Shown here piece by piece: positions 30,981-41,424 of a DNA stretch of 64,000 nucleotides (its first letter is position 1; every line of letters starts with the position of its first letter). Source of the DNA: Craspedostauros australis (taxonomy: Eukaryota; Bacillariophyta; Bacillariophyceae; Mastogloiales; Achnanthaceae); contig JAMXDE010000031.1 in assembly GCA_026770025.1 (NCBI GenBank), positions 310,001-374,000 on the forward strand, in the 5' to 3' direction. Below the pieces are notes generated by a model, which was given only the letters and a program-made list of their open reading frames with translations, had not been told where the DNA came from and searched no databases. The position numbers and the translations under genes were made by a program.

Positions 30981-32644
30981 TGGGTGTGCATCACCGCGAT
31001 AACACGAGTTGTGGAGTTTTGTGGGCGCCCGGCCAGGCTACTAAAACGAGTCTAGAGGCCATCCAAAAACACATCCAAATATCGGCTTATCATGCTATAT
31101 CTCAACAACAAATCGCTTAAAATTATATCTAAACATTGCGTTCGTACACATGACTATCGGTTAATCAGAATATCGAAGTTAAATGAGTATAGGAAATATT
31201 TTGGTAGTCATGTTGGTTTGCTGTGTTTTGTGTGGTGGATTCGGGAAATTCTCGATCAACCAATGTTGCCCTCCCCTCAACACCCATGATGATCATCATC
31301 ACTGTTGCATTTCTGTAATATGCGCATCACAATCGCTCTGTATACCCCCCATCTACCCACTCCATGAAGGATACAACGTTTTGGCCACATTGCATGCCCC
31401 AAAGTGTCCATACACTGAAAAAGAGTGATTCCAAAAAACGATTTTCAAGCCGGATGCGGTATGGATACGGATCCATACCTCATGCACATGGCCCTTTCAG
31501 CCCCTTCACGTGCCTCTCGTGCATTCCCACACTCCCTGGTGACATGCTGATGCATCCAGAGGGGGATGGGCATCGATGGTCTTGATGGTACACCTCCATT
31601 TGGTGATGCCATCTCTTTTCGTGGCACCCCACCAAAAAATGACCTGTCTGTACTCATTCGAGGCCACAGCCTCTTCCAGACAATATCTGCGGCGCGAACT
31701 TCGCGACGTGCATCTTCCGTTGGTGCCGCACGTATCTTCGATGGGCGACTTGGCGATTGGGTGGCTTGATGATGCTGCCTGTCACAGCCAAAGCCACACC
31801 ATGGGAACCCCCGCGATACACCGCCAAAACTCTTGCCCTCCACTGTTTCCTCCGCGCGGACACCTTCTCCGTCGTCCCCGAGCCTCAAACTTCGTGGTAT
31901 CCTTGGTGATGGCCTTTCGGATGCGTCTTGCGCATCCATGGGCGTTGGTGTGTGATGTGTATGGAGCACACGTCCCACATCCAACAAGCCGATCCGGCGC
32001 CAAATTGGGACGTTTGCGCGGGGGCCTGCCGCCGCCCCAAATGAACCGCTCTTCCCGCCTCCGTTCGTCTACCCACCAAACGTTGCGTGGAGGTTACGGC
32101 GATGTGCTTGAATCTTGAATTGGCCGGCTGGTTGTTGCGGCGCCAAGCATACCGTTGGGCGGCCATTGTGGATGTTTTTTGGGTGTGGCTCCATTTTCAT
32201 GTTGGTGTGTCAAGTTTGCCACTCTCAACCGGCCTCGCATGTTGGGGGATGGGGAGATTTACCTCCAATTGTACCGACTGTCCAAAAAGACCACGACACA
32301 AAACACTCGAGGAGTACCAACCCCACTCAACCACTTCGCCACGACGAAGCAGACCTGATGATGTTGCGCATCGCGATATCATTGGTGTTTCATGACGAAG
32401 TATCCAGTTTCGTGACGTCGATGACGGATTGGACAAGCACATGGTTGAATGCATGTAAACACAAATCTACCGCTTCTCCCCAAAACTCCACAACTAGTGC
32501 TATCGTGGAGGGACTGTTGGATGGTCTCATCCGAACACCTGAAAAAGAGACTAAACAATTCAAAATCGGAACAAAGTCGCTGAAACAAAGAACAGCAAAG
32601 GGTTAAATTGGATCGATGTAGTCGGATGTCAAAGGCTGAAACCC
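30981..32644. other. Right arm of the DNA transposon, no assigned gene
   Basis: 1.66 kb between the transposase stop and the right inverted terminus. Two overlapping 180-codon frames on opposite strands exist (31445-31987 minus and 31576-32118 plus). Only one at most can be real and neither has a recognisable domain. The block at 31450-32170 is GC-richer than the AT-rich sequence at 31050-31250 and 32600-32800 that surrounds it. Confidence 0.5.
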
Positions 32645-32832
32645 GAAAGAGATCGGAAAATGCGCATATCCATCGGTCCATAAAAGTTAAAATAGGATCT
32701 AACTCAAAAATGTAATGGTTAATTATGTGTATTAGACCTACAAGTATTATGAATATGTGCTTGGTTAGTATGTAGGAGAGAAAATTTCTGGAGGTCTATT
32801 TCAAACGATTGGTCGACTCACTGATCGGGCTC
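32645..32832 (-). repeat. Right terminal inverted repeat
   Basis: Inverted counterpart of 18266-18448. The outermost 35 bp (32798-32832) are a perfect match and end in GATCGGGCTC, followed at once by TTAG. Confidence 0.88.
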
Positions 32833-33042
32833 TTAGCATTGTACGTGTTTGCGCTTGTGGTGACGAAGGTCCTGGAGCACAGCAGGTAACACAACAACAG
32901 AGTTGAATTGAGTGGGGGTGATGTAATTGTATAGTGCTTCTATGATGTGATACGAGTTGGTAAGTATGAATGCGAGAATGAACAAGTCAATTGTTTCATC
33001 TCATGTCGGTGGGGTCAGTGCTGCCGTTGCTAATGCGCATCT

Positions 33043-34062
33043 CTACCCATGGAAGGAGATGCTGGAGATGACTGACTGCTCATCGTCCGAGCCATCGTTG
33101 CATTCATCCTCGTCGTTTGTTGGCAACGTCCGGGGAATGATGACGCTGGTGATCTTGCGCCGTGGGTGTGACGCCCTTGGTCGTTCCAGTCCCTGCAGCT
33201 TGCTCCTCACCGCCATCATGTCCGTGTGGCAGGATCTGCTCTTCTGTCTCTGCGTCTGCGGCTTCTTCGATCTGGCTGGTCGACGTCTTGAGCCCGATGC
33301 ACCGTGCCCGCTGCTGCCGTTCGTGATGCTTCCGGCGTTGGTCTGATGTCTCTTGCCTGCTCTCGGTTTGCTTTGTCGTGATGATGACAAAGCAGCATCG
33401 CCTCCACGAGGAGGCAAGGGCAGGGTGACGGATTGGATCCTCTGGCGCAGCGATTTGGATGCCTGCTGCTGCTGCTGTGGACTCGAGTTGTCATTGTCGC
33501 TTGCGTCGCAATCTTCATGATTCGATGAACGGTCGGTGCTGGGAGTCACGGGCTGTCGGCACGTGGGGCAGCTGCCGTGGCGCTTCAACCATGGCTGCAG
33601 GCACTTGGAATGGCAGAAGTGACCGCATGGCATATAGGTCACGGTTTCATCGATCTCGAACAGCTCGAAGCAGATGGAGCATCCCTTGCAGCGCGTGGGC
33701 AGTCCCCGCAGCCGCACGACGACCAAGCCGCTCTCATCGGAGATCGACGGTGGCAGGGACGATGCCTGTGTTGGTGGTGATGCTGCGACCTCCGGCGACT
33801 TGGAGCGTTTCCGTGGCGTCGAGGGTGACTTGTGATGATGCTTGACGCTGGAGCTCGTGCTGAGCCTCTTTGCGAGCATGGACTTGAGAATCCTGGCCTT
33901 CATTGCGAGGGGCTCCTCATGGCTGCGGTGAGGATCAATGATGACCGACGTTGGTTCTTCCTCCACGCCACCCACCCGGACGGAGGATGCCGAGTTGCCA
34001 TGTCTTGAGTCTCCGTTGGAGCCTCCACGGCGTGGTCGGGAGAGTGTCTTGAAGATGCCCAT
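33043..34062 (-). CDS. RING-H2 finger protein, putative E3 ubiquitin ligase (339 aa)
   Basis: Starts at ATG 34062. A canonical C3H2C3 RING lies at residues 128-168: C128-x2-C131, C146-x-H148, H151-x2-C154, C165-x2-C168, with MPCGHFCHSKCLQPWL between. This form recruits E2 enzymes in known RING-H2 ligases. N-terminal residues 1-120 are basic and Ser/Pro-rich (SPSTPRKRSKSP). The C-terminal half is low-complexity with Gln (PQQQQQ) and Arg/Lys runs and no membrane span, so a soluble, perhaps nuclear, ligase is likely. It is the only host gene between the two large mobile elements. ATG context and the open frame support a single exon. Confidence 0.85.
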   Translation of the reverse strand: MGIFKTLSRPRRGGSNGDSRHGNSASSVRVGGVEEEPTSVIIDPHRSHEEPLAMKARILKSMLAKRLSTSSSVKHHHKSPSTPRKRSKSPEVAASPPTQASSLPPSISDESGLVVVRLRGLPTRCKGCSICFELFEIDETVTYMPCGHFCHSKCLQPWLKRHGSCPTCRQPVTPSTDRSSNHEDCDASDNDNSSPQQQQQASKSLRQRIQSVTLPLPPRGGDAALSSSRQSKPRAGKRHQTNAGSITNGSSGHGASGSRRRPARSKKPQTQRQKSRSCHTDMMAVRSKLQGLERPRASHPRRKITSVIIPRTLPTNDEDECNDGSDDEQSVISSISFHG

Positions 34063-34998
34063 CTTGCTACAAGCAGAGAGTGTCGTTGTTGCTGAACCGG
34101 ATTTGACGGATGAGAGGTGTTGTTGTTGATGATGATGATGATGATGTTGATGCAGTTCGTGGAGTTTGTGAGATTTGTGAGGTTGGGCTGCTGTTTGTTC
34201 TCAGGTTCTTAAATTTGTGACTGCTTGGAGATTGGTTTGAGGAAGCATGGATTTGTGACCTGCGGTGATACAAAAGTGCGGCATCACATGCACAAACAGG
34301 AAGAGCTGGACACAAATACGCGCAACACGAACCACACAAGGAGATGATAGAGATGCAGAGACCGGCGTGAAGCATGAAGAGAGGGGGAGAGAGGAGTGGC
34401 TGACCAATGCTGTTGCTCTTCTCTCTCTGCCGTTTCGAGCCCAAAGCTCAAACTCGCGCGAACACGGCCACCAACAGTGTTCATGTGATTATTAACCTAC
34501 ACCAGTGACAATGTTACCGCGCAAACAGGAAAGGGATCAAGGCGACAAGATTAATTGTCGCCATGCAACGGAACATCCCAACGAACAGCTTCTTATCGTT
34601 CTTCGGGGTAAAAACGAAACACCATTCCGGGTACAGTAATCGTGATTGATAGCCCCACCGGCACAGCACCTCCGCAACATCCTCCACACAACACTTTTGT
34701 ACTTTGAACTCCTTCTCGTTTTGATGCAGCCTTGTCACACTCTGCCTTTCGTGCATTGCGCTACGCCCATCACTTATGAACCACGTGAGGGGCAATTGGT
34801 GAAGACCACAAGTTTTCGCACTTTTTCGCCTACCCCGTTGGACCTCTTGGATTTGGGGAAAGGAAGTGGAGTGAGAAACACTGGAGTTGTGACCTCGCAT
34901 CGGCGTATGACTGTTTGGAGACAATGATATTTTCCCATCGCTGAATGAAATTGTGAGAGGGCTTTTTGATCCACCAAGGAACGCCAGCCACTGTGATC
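34063..34998. other. Intergenic region between RING gene and second copia element
   Basis: Holds a TGT/GAT triplet-repeat tract at about 34117-34152, in the RING gene upstream region. A 168-codon minus frame at 34514-35017 begins inside the LTR of the adjacent element, ends YPEWCFVFTPKNDKKLF-like, and is not recognised; I do not call it a gene. Confidence 0.45.
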
Positions 34999-35002
34999 GT
35001 GA

Positions 35003-35176
35003 CAAACCAGGATGCACATGAAACGGTTAAATCGGCGTTACAACGTGGACACAGGTGTCAACCAATCAGGTAGCAACAGCCACGTAACTCAGCGTGCAAG
35101 AAGGTCTCCATAACACTCATAATCTGCGTTCTTACGCTTTCACAACACTTTTGGGTTTCATGCGTGTAATAACTTG
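35003..35176 (+). repeat. 5' LTR (174 bp)
   Basis: Begins CAAACCAGGATGCACATG and ends CGTGTAATAACTTG. Matches 41247-41420 except for one T/C difference near the middle. Confidence 0.9.
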
Positions 35177-35659
35177 GTTTATCATTCTCATCCGCTCAAT
35201 AGAGCACGCGCTAACACGAGGGACTGCCTGAAGAGGCATCGAACACACTGGGGCACCGCTCTGAGGTTGAACCGTCATCAGCTGGCACGGCTTGTACTGT
35301 GCTGTACCTCCTTTGACCATGATGTTCTGACACATGGTGGCCGGTGTCAGAGGGGTACAATCCTACCGTTCGCATTCGCGAGGTTAGGGTGACAATGGTG
35401 GACGCACCTACCGTAGGCCATACGGTGATTCCTACGAGGGCACTTGCTGTTTCTCTCAGCATGGAATCGTGTGAAATTCACCGACCCTGTGCTCCTCACC
35501 GTGGATCAACACCATGAATCAACACGCAGAATCCCCTTTTGGACGAAACACACGTTGTCCCAGTGTGTGTCTGTCAACAACAAAACTCGTTCTCTTTTTC
35601 TCGTTTTTCCTTTTCGCATCATCACTATCATACTCACTCTCGCACATAGCAACGACAAC

Positions 35660-37147
35660 ATGGCTGTTCCAACTATCAATAACAACGAGATCAAGTTCTA
35701 CATTCAAGGTGTTCTGAACATCACCAGTGAAGAGATTGCTGGCGCTTTGTTCGAGCAAGGCTTGATGAGCTTCGATGGTCTCCTCTCACTCTCAGACGGT
35801 GACCTTTGCAAACTGTGCAAACGCATTTGCGTGGGCAGCGGATTGATTGATAATCCTGCCTACAAGGGAGGCAAAACATCCGTACCATCCCAGATCAAGG
35901 ATCCAGGAACCACCATCGGGTGGCTCCACGAGCTCAGGCTGCGTCAACTCCGTTATGCTCGGTTTCATTTTCATCGCATTCAACGTCCATTCTCTGCCAT
36001 GGAAGCACCCATGGATCGTCTTTTGGCTCTATGGGAACTATTCCTCGAGGAGAAACGCATCAAGGACGCACCAGCAATGGACATGCCCGATCAGCTCACC
36101 AGGGTTGAGAACGTAAGAGACAGTCTGGAGGACATCCAGAATTACTTGGATGGTACACTTGGTGCTATCGATGCGCCACTGGCATACATCATCCGAGAAG
36201 ATATCCGCAAACCAGAAGATCGAACACCACCCATTCATACCGGATTTGGTGTGCCATCCATGCAAGAAGAACTCATTGACAGAGCACTCCATGAAGGGGT
36301 GAAATACCATGCAGACAATGCGGCTGTATGGCAAGTCATTCGACATGTCACTCATGGGGGTCCGGCGTGGGCGTGGGTCCAAGGGTATGAACGTACCAGG
36401 AACGGTCGCTCCGCATACATCGCTCTGAAAGAGCATTACCATGGGGACTCGTTCCAAGCGCGCACAAAGGCAGCGGCCTCACGCACCATAGCCACACTCT
36501 TCTATGACGGCAAAGCACGTCACTTCCCATTTGAGAAATACGCACAAACGATGAACTCCGCGTTCGAGGATATGTCCAAGTGTGGCGAACCTTTGGTGGA
36601 AGCCGCCAAGGTCCGCCATCTCATTACCGGGATTCGTGATCAGCGTCTTGCCAATGCTTGTGATTCCATCATGATGAACAAATCGATTGCTCTCAATTTC
36701 CAAACAACCGTAAACACACTCAGCGAAGTCCTCGATCGCAAACAATCCACCACATCCGCACGCAACATCGGATCAATGGGAAGAGGAAGGGGCGGTCGCG
36801 GCAACCGCAACAACACATCGAACAAAGGTGGTCGTGGGGGTCAAGGCAAGGCGAAGAAGTATGACCCCAACATGGTCATCACTGACCGTCATTACACACC
36901 GGAAGAATGGTCTGTCATGTCGGCCGCTCAGCGATCCAAGGCAATAGAGATGCGCCAAGAGCGAGACAAGCGTCGTGGGGTAATGGCTGTAGGCAAGAAC
37001 ACTTCATCCAAACGTCCCAAGGAGGACAAGGACGATCACTATCAATCATCAACAACACCAGGCGCGACCACTGACCAGACCAGCAACAATCGCCAAGCTG
37101 GTATCGGCAGCATGATGTCGCGTCGCAACCAACAAGGCCAATCCTGA
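35660..37147 (+). CDS. gag of the second copia element
   Basis: Fossil coding part. From ATG 35660 (MAVPTINNNEIKFYIQG) it encodes a helical copia-type gag: a region with GGPAWAWVQGYERTRNGRSAY followed by a predicted capsid-like helix bundle, then a Gly/Arg-rich basic tail (GRGRGGRGNRNN) in place of a clear zinc knuckle. Nucleic-acid binding by the tail is inferred. Confidence 0.8.
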   Translation: MAVPTINNNEIKFYIQGVLNITSEEIAGALFEQGLMSFDGLLSLSDGDLCKLCKRICVGSGLIDNPAYKGGKTSVPSQIKDPGTTIGWLHELRLRQLRYARFHFHRIQRPFSAMEAPMDRLLALWELFLEEKRIKDAPAMDMPDQLTRVENVRDSLEDIQNYLDGTLGAIDAPLAYIIREDIRKPEDRTPPIHTGFGVPSMQEELIDRALHEGVKYHADNAAVWQVIRHVTHGGPAWAWVQGYERTRNGRSAYIALKEHYHGDSFQARTKAAASRTIATLFYDGKARHFPFEKYAQTMNSAFEDMSKCGEPLVEAAKVRHLITGIRDQRLANACDSIMMNKSIALNFQTTVNTLSEVLDRKQSTTSARNIGSMGRGRGGRGNRNNTSNKGGRGGQGKAKKYDPNMVITDRHYTPEEWSVMSAAQRSKAIEMRQERDKRRGVMAVGKNTSSKRPKEDKDDHYQSSTTPGATTDQTSNNRQAGIGSMMSRRNQQGQS

Positions 37148-37171
37148 CCAATCCGCGATCAACAGCGACAA

Positions 37172-40100
37172 GTGACATCTGTTGGTCAATCGTTATCGTC
37201 GGATACTCCACGCGCCGAACTCGACTCACACGCCGACACCTGTTGCTTTGGTGATACGGCCTACATCGTGCATACAACCAATCAGACAGTCACCGCGACC
37301 CCTTTCATCGACTCACTAGGGAAAGTCAACAACGTGCCCATCGTCACCGCTGCGATAGCATATGACGACCCCATTACATATCAAACATTCATTCTTTTCT
37401 TTCCACAATCGATCTACTTTCCTCGTCTTGTGAACCCATTATTGTGCCCGAACCAAATGCGAGCTGCAGGCATAGTTGTTAATGATGTTCCATTGCTCAT
37501 GTTACATGAGAATGAACGGAAACCGGAAGACCACTCTGTGGTCGCGTCCGACAACGACCTGCACATCCCATTACGGTTACAAGGTACCATCTCCTATTTC
37601 CATACCAGGAAACCGACACAACAAGAAGTCCAGTCGGATCGAGACTGCATACATGTGGTCATGACACAGGATGCTGTATGGGACCCAGAACAATGGTCCT
37701 CAGGGGACGATGAGGATGCAATACGAGCATCCATGCAACCCATATCATACATGTCATCCAACATCGACGTTCGGGGTGTCCGTTCCATTCGTGGTACCAA
37801 TACATCCAACCGAAGACCAACGATTCAACCAGACGTCCTCGCAAAACGATGGCGTATCGGCGTCGACGCTGCGACACGCACGCTACAAGCGACCACACAA
37901 TTGGCAACACGTGATTTTCAGCATACATCAGGCACACGACGGCTCAATCCGTACACTGCCCAGCTGCGATATCGTCGTCTCAACACGCAGCTATACGCTG
38001 ACACCATGCATGCCAAAACCAAATCCATCCGTGGCAACAAGTTTGCATTGATCTACTGTACTCCGTTTCACTGGGTCCGTGTATACCCTGTGGCGGAGCG
38101 CAAGCAAGCGCATCTAACACTTGACGAACTGTTTCGTAACCATGGCATTCCGCATACACTCATTCCAGACAACGCAAAGGAGCTCGTTGCAGGAGAGTTC
38201 CGACGCAAACTACAAAAAGCACAGGTATCAATACGCCCCATCGAAGCGTATATTCACAATCAGAACAAGGCTGAGGCCACCATCCGCGAACTACGTCGAC
38301 ACTACCGTCGCCTGATGACGTCTACTGATACACCTGAATACCTCTGGGACTACTGCCTCGAGTATTGTGCAGAAATTCGGAGCCACACCGCACTCTCCAT
38401 CCATGAGCTACACGGCGAGACACCGGCAACAATCCTATCCGGTGATACGGCTGACATCTCGCACATCGCTGAGTTTGGATGGTTCGATTTTGTGTGGTAC
38501 ATCAACCCACAAGACATGGCAATGAACGTCAAGCAACTCGGTCGATACTTGGGGCCAAGCCATTCTGTTGGCGAGGCCATGTGCTCGTATATCCTCACCG
38601 CCAATGGCATCGTTGTTTCTAAATCCTCTGTCCTACCTCTTTCGCACGACGATACCAACAACGAAGTCCTCGAACACAAACGCACCGCATTCATGAACAC
38701 GTTACAGTCCAAATGGAACAAACGCATGGAAGGCGTCGTGATCGAAGATGACGGTGACGATGTCGATGACACGGCCGAGGATATCGCATTCCTGCAACAT
38801 ACCGCACCACTGGAGTCCATCATGGAGCCAGACGACGTATCAAGCGAAGCATTTGACAAATACATCACAACGAAAGTCCTGCTGCCAACAGGGGACGAAC
38901 TGCAATACGGCACCGTCAAGAAACGTAAACGCGATGCTGATGGACAGCTCCTCGGACATTCTCACACCAATCCAATGCTTGACACTGCTCAGTATGAGGT
39001 CGAATTCCTCGACGGGCACTATGAAGTGTTCAGTGCGAACCAAATCGCAGAGAACATATACGCTCGTGTGGATGACGATGGATACTCAACCATGTTGATG
39101 GACGAGATTGTCGATCATCAACGTTTGCCTTCTGTTGCTTCTCCTTCTTCTCACTCCAAATCCACAAAAGGCTGGAAACTGTGTATCCGTTGGAAGGATG
39201 GGTCGACGTCATGGATCCATCTCCGTGATGCCAAGGAAGCAGATTCTGTCCGTGTCGCAGAATACGCAGAAGCCAACCGACTCACCAATGAACCTGCCTT
39301 CAAGTGGTGGGTACCCTACACACTACGAAAACGACAACGTATCATCCAATCCATCAAACGACGGCGCGTCCGAAAGAACGAAATGTTCGGTGTCGAGCTA
39401 CCAAACTCCGTACGACATGCTCTTGCCATCGATGCAGCAACAGGAACCGACCTATGGCGCAAAGCCATCGAGAAGGAAATGAAAGCTGTACGACCTGCCT
39501 TCGATATCAAACAGACCGACACACCAGACCCCATCGGATATCAGTATATGGAATGTCACATGATCTTCGCCGTCAAAGTGGATCTCACCAGAAAGGCACG
39601 ATTGGTCGCTGGGGGACACATGACGGAGCCTCCAGCCTCCATCACATACGCGAGTGTGGTATCTCGCGAGAGCGTCCGAATCGCATTCATGCTGGCCGCT
39701 CTCAACGACCTGGACATACTCGCCGCAGATGTGCAGAACGCGTACCTCAACGCACCATGCCGAGAGCGCATCTACACACGTTGTGGACCAGAGTTTGGGT
39801 CAGATCAGGGCAAGCTGGCGATCATCTGCAAAGCCTTGTATGGTCTGAAATCCAGCGGAGCAGCGTGGAGGTCACATTTGGCAGACACATTACGTGATTC
39901 GTTGGGTTTCACATCCTGCCGCGCAGACAGCGACGTCTGGATGAAGCCTGCTGTGGCGAGCGATGGGTCAGAATATTACGAATACGTGCTTGTCTACACA
40001 GATGACATCCTCGCTGTGTCGAAACGCCCACAACGCATCCTCGATGCGATTGACTCTCACTTTTTCCTCAAACCCAGCTCCATCGGTCCTCCTTCTACTT

Positions 40101-41074
40101 ACCTCGGTTCTACCATTGCACCTTTTCACCTCACTGCTGATCCAACGCGTCCGAAATGGAGTATGGGGTCGCATGAGTACATCAAGTCGGCCCTCAAGAT
40201 AGTCACAAAGTGGCTCACAGACAGAAAGGGGCGACTCAAGACCAAAGCACCAAGCGTCTTACCAAACGCGTACCGACCTGAACTCGACGGATCGCAATTG
40301 TGTGATTCCGACGACACAACATTCTACCAACAATTGATCGGCATTCTACGATGGACGGTCGAACTCGGGTGCATCGACATATGCTGTGAAACGTCCATGA
40401 TGGCATCATACTGTGTCGCGCCTCGCATCGGCCATCTTCATGCCCTCTTGCATATGTTTGCATACCTGAAAACTCACGATCGTTCTCGCCTTGTTTTTGA
40501 TGACGCATATATCGACAAACCGATGACAACACAACCAAACTGGGCGGAGTTCTACCCTGACGCCCGAGAACAAATACCGGGCGACATGCCAAAGCCACGT
40601 GGAAAGGAGGTGCAAATGACATGCTTCGTCGACGCTGACCACGCAGGTGACCGCGTCACGAGACGCTCTCGCACTGGCGTTCTATTGTATTTGAATCGAT
40701 CTCCAATCCTCTGGTACAGCAAGAAGCAAAACAGCATCGAAACATCCACATTCGGTAGTGAATTCACTGCCCTCAAGGTAGCCACCGAAATCGTCATCGG
40801 AATGCGATACAAGCTGCGTATGATGGGTGTTCCACTCGATGGTCCTGCTGATGTCCGTGTGGACAACCAAAGTGTGGTGTATAATACATCACTCCCTGCT
40901 TCACAGCTCAGAAAGAAAGCCAACGCCATCGCCTACCACTTCGTACGAGAAAGCATCGCTGCGGGCATACTTGTGATATCATTCGAACCATCAGAATCCA
41001 ATTTGGCGGATATGCTCACCAAATCACAATCAGGACCGAAACGGAAGCAACAAGCTCAAGCAGTCCTTTTCTGA
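37172..41074 (+). CDS. pol of the second copia element
   Basis: Fossil coding part of about 1300 codons. In order: protease with LDSHADTCCFG; integrase core (IPDNAKEL and an NQNKAEATIREL-type third motif); a chromodomain-like segment (IRWKDGSTSWIHLRD followed by EPAFKWWVPYTLRKR); reverse transcriptase with YTDDILAV; RNase H to near the 3' LTR. Integrase before reverse transcriptase is the copia order. The EPAFKWWVP segment is shared by many fungal and algal copia elements. Confidence 0.88.
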   Translation: MTSVGQSLSSDTPRAELDSHADTCCFGDTAYIVHTTNQTVTATPFIDSLGKVNNVPIVTAAIAYDDPITYQTFILFFPQSIYFPRLVNPLLCPNQMRAAGIVVNDVPLLMLHENERKPEDHSVVASDNDLHIPLRLQGTISYFHTRKPTQQEVQSDRDCIHVVMTQDAVWDPEQWSSGDDEDAIRASMQPISYMSSNIDVRGVRSIRGTNTSNRRPTIQPDVLAKRWRIGVDAATRTLQATTQLATRDFQHTSGTRRLNPYTAQLRYRRLNTQLYADTMHAKTKSIRGNKFALIYCTPFHWVRVYPVAERKQAHLTLDELFRNHGIPHTLIPDNAKELVAGEFRRKLQKAQVSIRPIEAYIHNQNKAEATIRELRRHYRRLMTSTDTPEYLWDYCLEYCAEIRSHTALSIHELHGETPATILSGDTADISHIAEFGWFDFVWYINPQDMAMNVKQLGRYLGPSHSVGEAMCSYILTANGIVVSKSSVLPLSHDDTNNEVLEHKRTAFMNTLQSKWNKRMEGVVIEDDGDDVDDTAEDIAFLQHTAPLESIMEPDDVSSEAFDKYITTKVLLPTGDELQYGTVKKRKRDADGQLLGHSHTNPMLDTAQYEVEFLDGHYEVFSANQIAENIYARVDDDGYSTMLMDEIVDHQRLPSVASPSSHSKSTKGWKLCIRWKDGSTSWIHLRDAKEADSVRVAEYAEANRLTNEPAFKWWVPYTLRKRQRIIQSIKRRRVRKNEMFGVELPNSVRHALAIDAATGTDLWRKAIEKEMKAVRPAFDIKQTDTPDPIGYQYMECHMIFAVKVDLTRKARLVAGGHMTEPPASITYASVVSRESVRIAFMLAALNDLDILAADVQNAYLNAPCRERIYTRCGPEFGSDQGKLAIICKALYGLKSSGAAWRSHLADTLRDSLGFTSCRADSDVWMKPAVASDGSEYYEYVLVYTDDILAVSKRPQRILDAIDSHFFLKPSSIGPPSTYLGSTIAPFHLTADPTRPKWSMGSHEYIKSALKIVTKWLTDRKGRLKTKAPSVLPNAYRPELDGSQLCDSDDTTFYQQLIGILRWTVELGCIDICCETSMMASYCVAPRIGHLHALLHMFAYLKTHDRSRLVFDDAYIDKPMTTQPNWAEFYPDAREQIPGDMPKPRGKEVQMTCFVDADHAGDRVTRRSRTGVLLYLNRSPILWYSKKQNSIETSTFGSEFTALKVATEIVIGMRYKLRMMGVPLDGPADVRVDNQSVVYNTSLPASQLRKKANAIAYHFVRESIAAGILVISFEPSESNLADMLTKSQSGPKRKQQAQAVLF

Positions 41075-41246
41075 TCGTTCCTTTGCGCAACAACATCCAG
41101 CGGGTGGTCGACTGTGAATACGTGTCATGGACGATGGATTGAGCGTCCTGTGGTGTCCAAACGTGGGGCATACAGCAGGTACATCCCAAAACAGACCGAA
41201 CTAAGACGATACGACGGCCAGCATAGCCACCGCGAATCGAGGGGAC

Positions 41247-41420
41247 CAAACCAGGATGCACATGAAACGGTTAAATCGGCGTTACAACGTGGACACAGGT
41301 GTCAACCAATCAGGCAGCAACAGCCACGTAACTCAGCGTGCAAGAAGGTCTCCATAACACTCATAATCTGCGTTCTTACGCTTTCACAACACTTTTGGGT
41401 TTCATGCGTGTAATAACTTG
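41247..41420 (+). repeat. 3' LTR (174 bp)
   Basis: Direct repeat of 35003-35176, immediately after a GAGGGGA tract and followed by GTGA. Confidence 0.9.
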
Positions 41421-41424
41421 GTGA

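Larger units (their letters stand above)
18266..32832 (+). mobile_element. Large TIR DNA transposon with a DDE transposase of unplaced superfamily
   Basis: The ends are inverted repeats: 35 bp at 18266-18300 (GAGCCCGATCAGTGAGTCGA...) recur perfectly, inverted, at 32798-32832. Weaker inverted similarity continues to about 18448 and 32645. TTAG directly flanks both ends (18262-18265 and 32833-32836), giving a 4-bp target duplication. Span is 14.6 kb, of which 8.5 kb is a copia element inserted later, so the original was about 6.1 kb. Its one evident gene is a transposase in two parts (18956-19590 and 28083-30980). No polymerase, capsid or integrase of the Polinton type is present. The superfamily is not one I can name. 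Confidence 0.85.
35003..41420 (+). mobile_element. Ty1/copia LTR retrotransposon with very short LTRs
   Basis: Fossil element of 6418 bp. The LTRs are 174 bp each (35003-35176 and 41247-41420), with CAA...TTG inverted ends rather than the usual TG...CA. A GTGA duplication flanks it (34999-35002 and 41421-41424). A GAGGGGA purine tract precedes the 3' LTR. One substitution was seen between the LTRs, so it is fairly young. gag and pol are both long; the element looks essentially whole. It is only distantly related to the copia element at 19591-28082. Confidence 0.92.

Noticed and set aside
18266-32832. Polinton or giant viral element, suggested by the 14.6-kb span with inverted termini
   Set aside because: More than half of the length is a nested copia element; no DNA polymerase, capsid, protease or packaging ATPase is present outside it, and the duplication is 4 bp.
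34514-35002. Possible host gene interrupted by the second copia element
   Set aside because: The minus frame meets a stop immediately on the far side of the element, and its start lies in the LTR; no homology recognised.
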